A stretch of 64,000 bases of DNA from positions 58,712,584-58,776,583 of the forward strand of contig CM062296.1 in assembly GCA_031216915.1 (NCBI GenBank), written 5' to 3'. Positions 63,789 to 64,000 of the stretch are shown here, piece by piece. The first letter of the stretch is position 1, and every line of letters starts with the position of its first letter. The translations under genes and the position numbers were made by a program. Source of the stretch: Pictodentalium vernedei (lineage: Eukaryota; Mollusca; Scaphopoda; Dentaliida; Dentaliidae). The notes below the pieces were generated by a model, which was given only the letters and a program-made list of their open reading frames with translations, was not told where the DNA came from and did no database searches.

Positions 63789-64000
63789 GACGCCTATAAA
63801 GCTATTGAGGAAGACATAACGCGCTTCCTAGATAATGGCGTTGAGCTTCCATATAATTTGACCATTGATTGTTTGATGAGAGAGAGTGATGAGTGTATGT
63901 CGATGTCACTGTTGACGAATAAGGCAATATATCATAAGACATGCCGTGACAGTATTCGGACTCACATCGTACAGCGCGTGCTACACAAGCGAGAGCGAAA
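63675..64000 (+). CDS. Unknown conserved-looking protein, N-terminal part, runs off the window
   Basis: An open frame of 108 codons from ATG at 63675 (MSENPLRVRTSTDWERCCFC) to the edge, no stop. Features: W-x3-C-x2-C at residues 14-20, a predicted helical middle (AYKAIEEDITRFLDNG), then KAIYHKTCRDSI near residue 85, a K-x3-H-x2-C pattern, and a basic end (LHKRERK). CxxC plus HxxC suggests one zinc site. From memory, uncharacterised proteins of many marine animals start with such a WxxCxxC ... KAxxHKxCR module; I cannot name the family or its role, and whether it is a host gene or part of a mobile gene family is open. Upstream lie a hairpin and an inverted duplicate of its own codons. Confidence 0.65.
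   Translation, partial: MSENPLRVRTSTDWERCCFCQQDSSKKLMRPYRESRFHDAYKAIEEDITRFLDNGVELPYNLTIDCLMRESDECMSMSLLTNKAIYHKTCRDSIRTHIVQRVLHKRER

Noticed and set aside
1-64000. LTR retroelements, other virus-derived elements, CRISPR arrays, bacterial-type operons
   Set aside because: No paired LTRs, protease/integrase or capsid motifs seen by eye; the zinc-knuckle ORF1 belongs to a LINE. Repeats are not CRISPR-like, and the DNA is plainly animal in type.

Overview
This is an AT-rich, eukaryotic, almost entirely repetitive stretch of DNA, most likely from a marine invertebrate. That view rests on several things. There are APE-type LINEs whose ORF2 starts with a virus-like 2A motif, a configuration reported from animals such as sea urchin and amphioxus. 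There are many Tc1-, piggyBac- and hAT-type MITEs, a tRNA-type SINE with an (AATA)n tail, and tandem-repeat elements built like bivalve 'pearl' elements. The species cannot be fixed from the sequence. No LTR retroelement, virus-derived element, rRNA, confident tRNA or CRISPR array was recognised.

Layout. 0.8-5.6 kb: LINE-A copy 1 (CR1-like, with 2A motif) carrying a piggyBac-type MITE. 5.6-11.4 kb: small palindromic repeats, a Tc1-type MITE, an old SINE, and a 7 x 156-bp satellite whose units carry nuclear-receptor half-site clusters. 11.4-14.1 kb: AT-rich GTATCATAC repeats, then a two-copy higher-order repeat holding a SINE and a LINE-A tail. 14.1-17.6 kb: divergent tandem units. 17.9-22.6 kb: LINE-A copy 2, the better preserved one, interrupted by a copied piece of the 12.9-13.8 kb repeat. 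23.6-29.5 kb: LINE-B copy 3 (gag-like ORF1 with three zinc knuckles, then EN-RT) split by two Tc1-type MITEs. 30.8-37.6 kb: LINE-B copy 4, interrupted by LINE-C (ORF1 esterase, then EN-RT). 37.6-42.4 kb: MITEs and sequence with one possible host exon. 42.4-45.0 kb: 5'-truncated LINE-B copy 5. 45.7-46.7 kb: a 166-bp satellite. 47-53.9 kb: palindromes, LINE-A and LINE-C fragments, SINE. 54.0-55.2 kb: a C2H2 zinc-finger gene exon on the minus strand, the clearest host gene. 55.3-55.9 kb: hAT-type MITE with a piggyBac-type MITE inside it. 57.0-62.8 kb: LINE-D on the minus strand (I-clade-like, with RNase H) carrying five later insertions. 63.7-64.0 kb: start of a second probable host gene that runs off the window, next to a nested inverted duplication of part of its own coding sequence.

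How it works together. LINEs came first and serve as landing sites for small palindromic DNA transposons. Paralogous LINE copies supply empty-site comparisons that prove several insertions (TA for Tc1 type, TTAA for piggyBac type, 8 bp for hAT type). Nearly every non-autonomous element here, whatever its superfamily, has a long near-perfect central palindrome. In the piggyBac family the two arms co-vary between copies.

Strongest points for a second look: the 2A motif behind a hydrophobic leader; the arm co-variation; one hairpin core shared by two MITE families with different ends; the repeated ERE plus DR1 half-site cluster; the repeat patch in LINE-A copy 2 flanked by a 30-bp duplication; and the unlisted gene start at the right edge.
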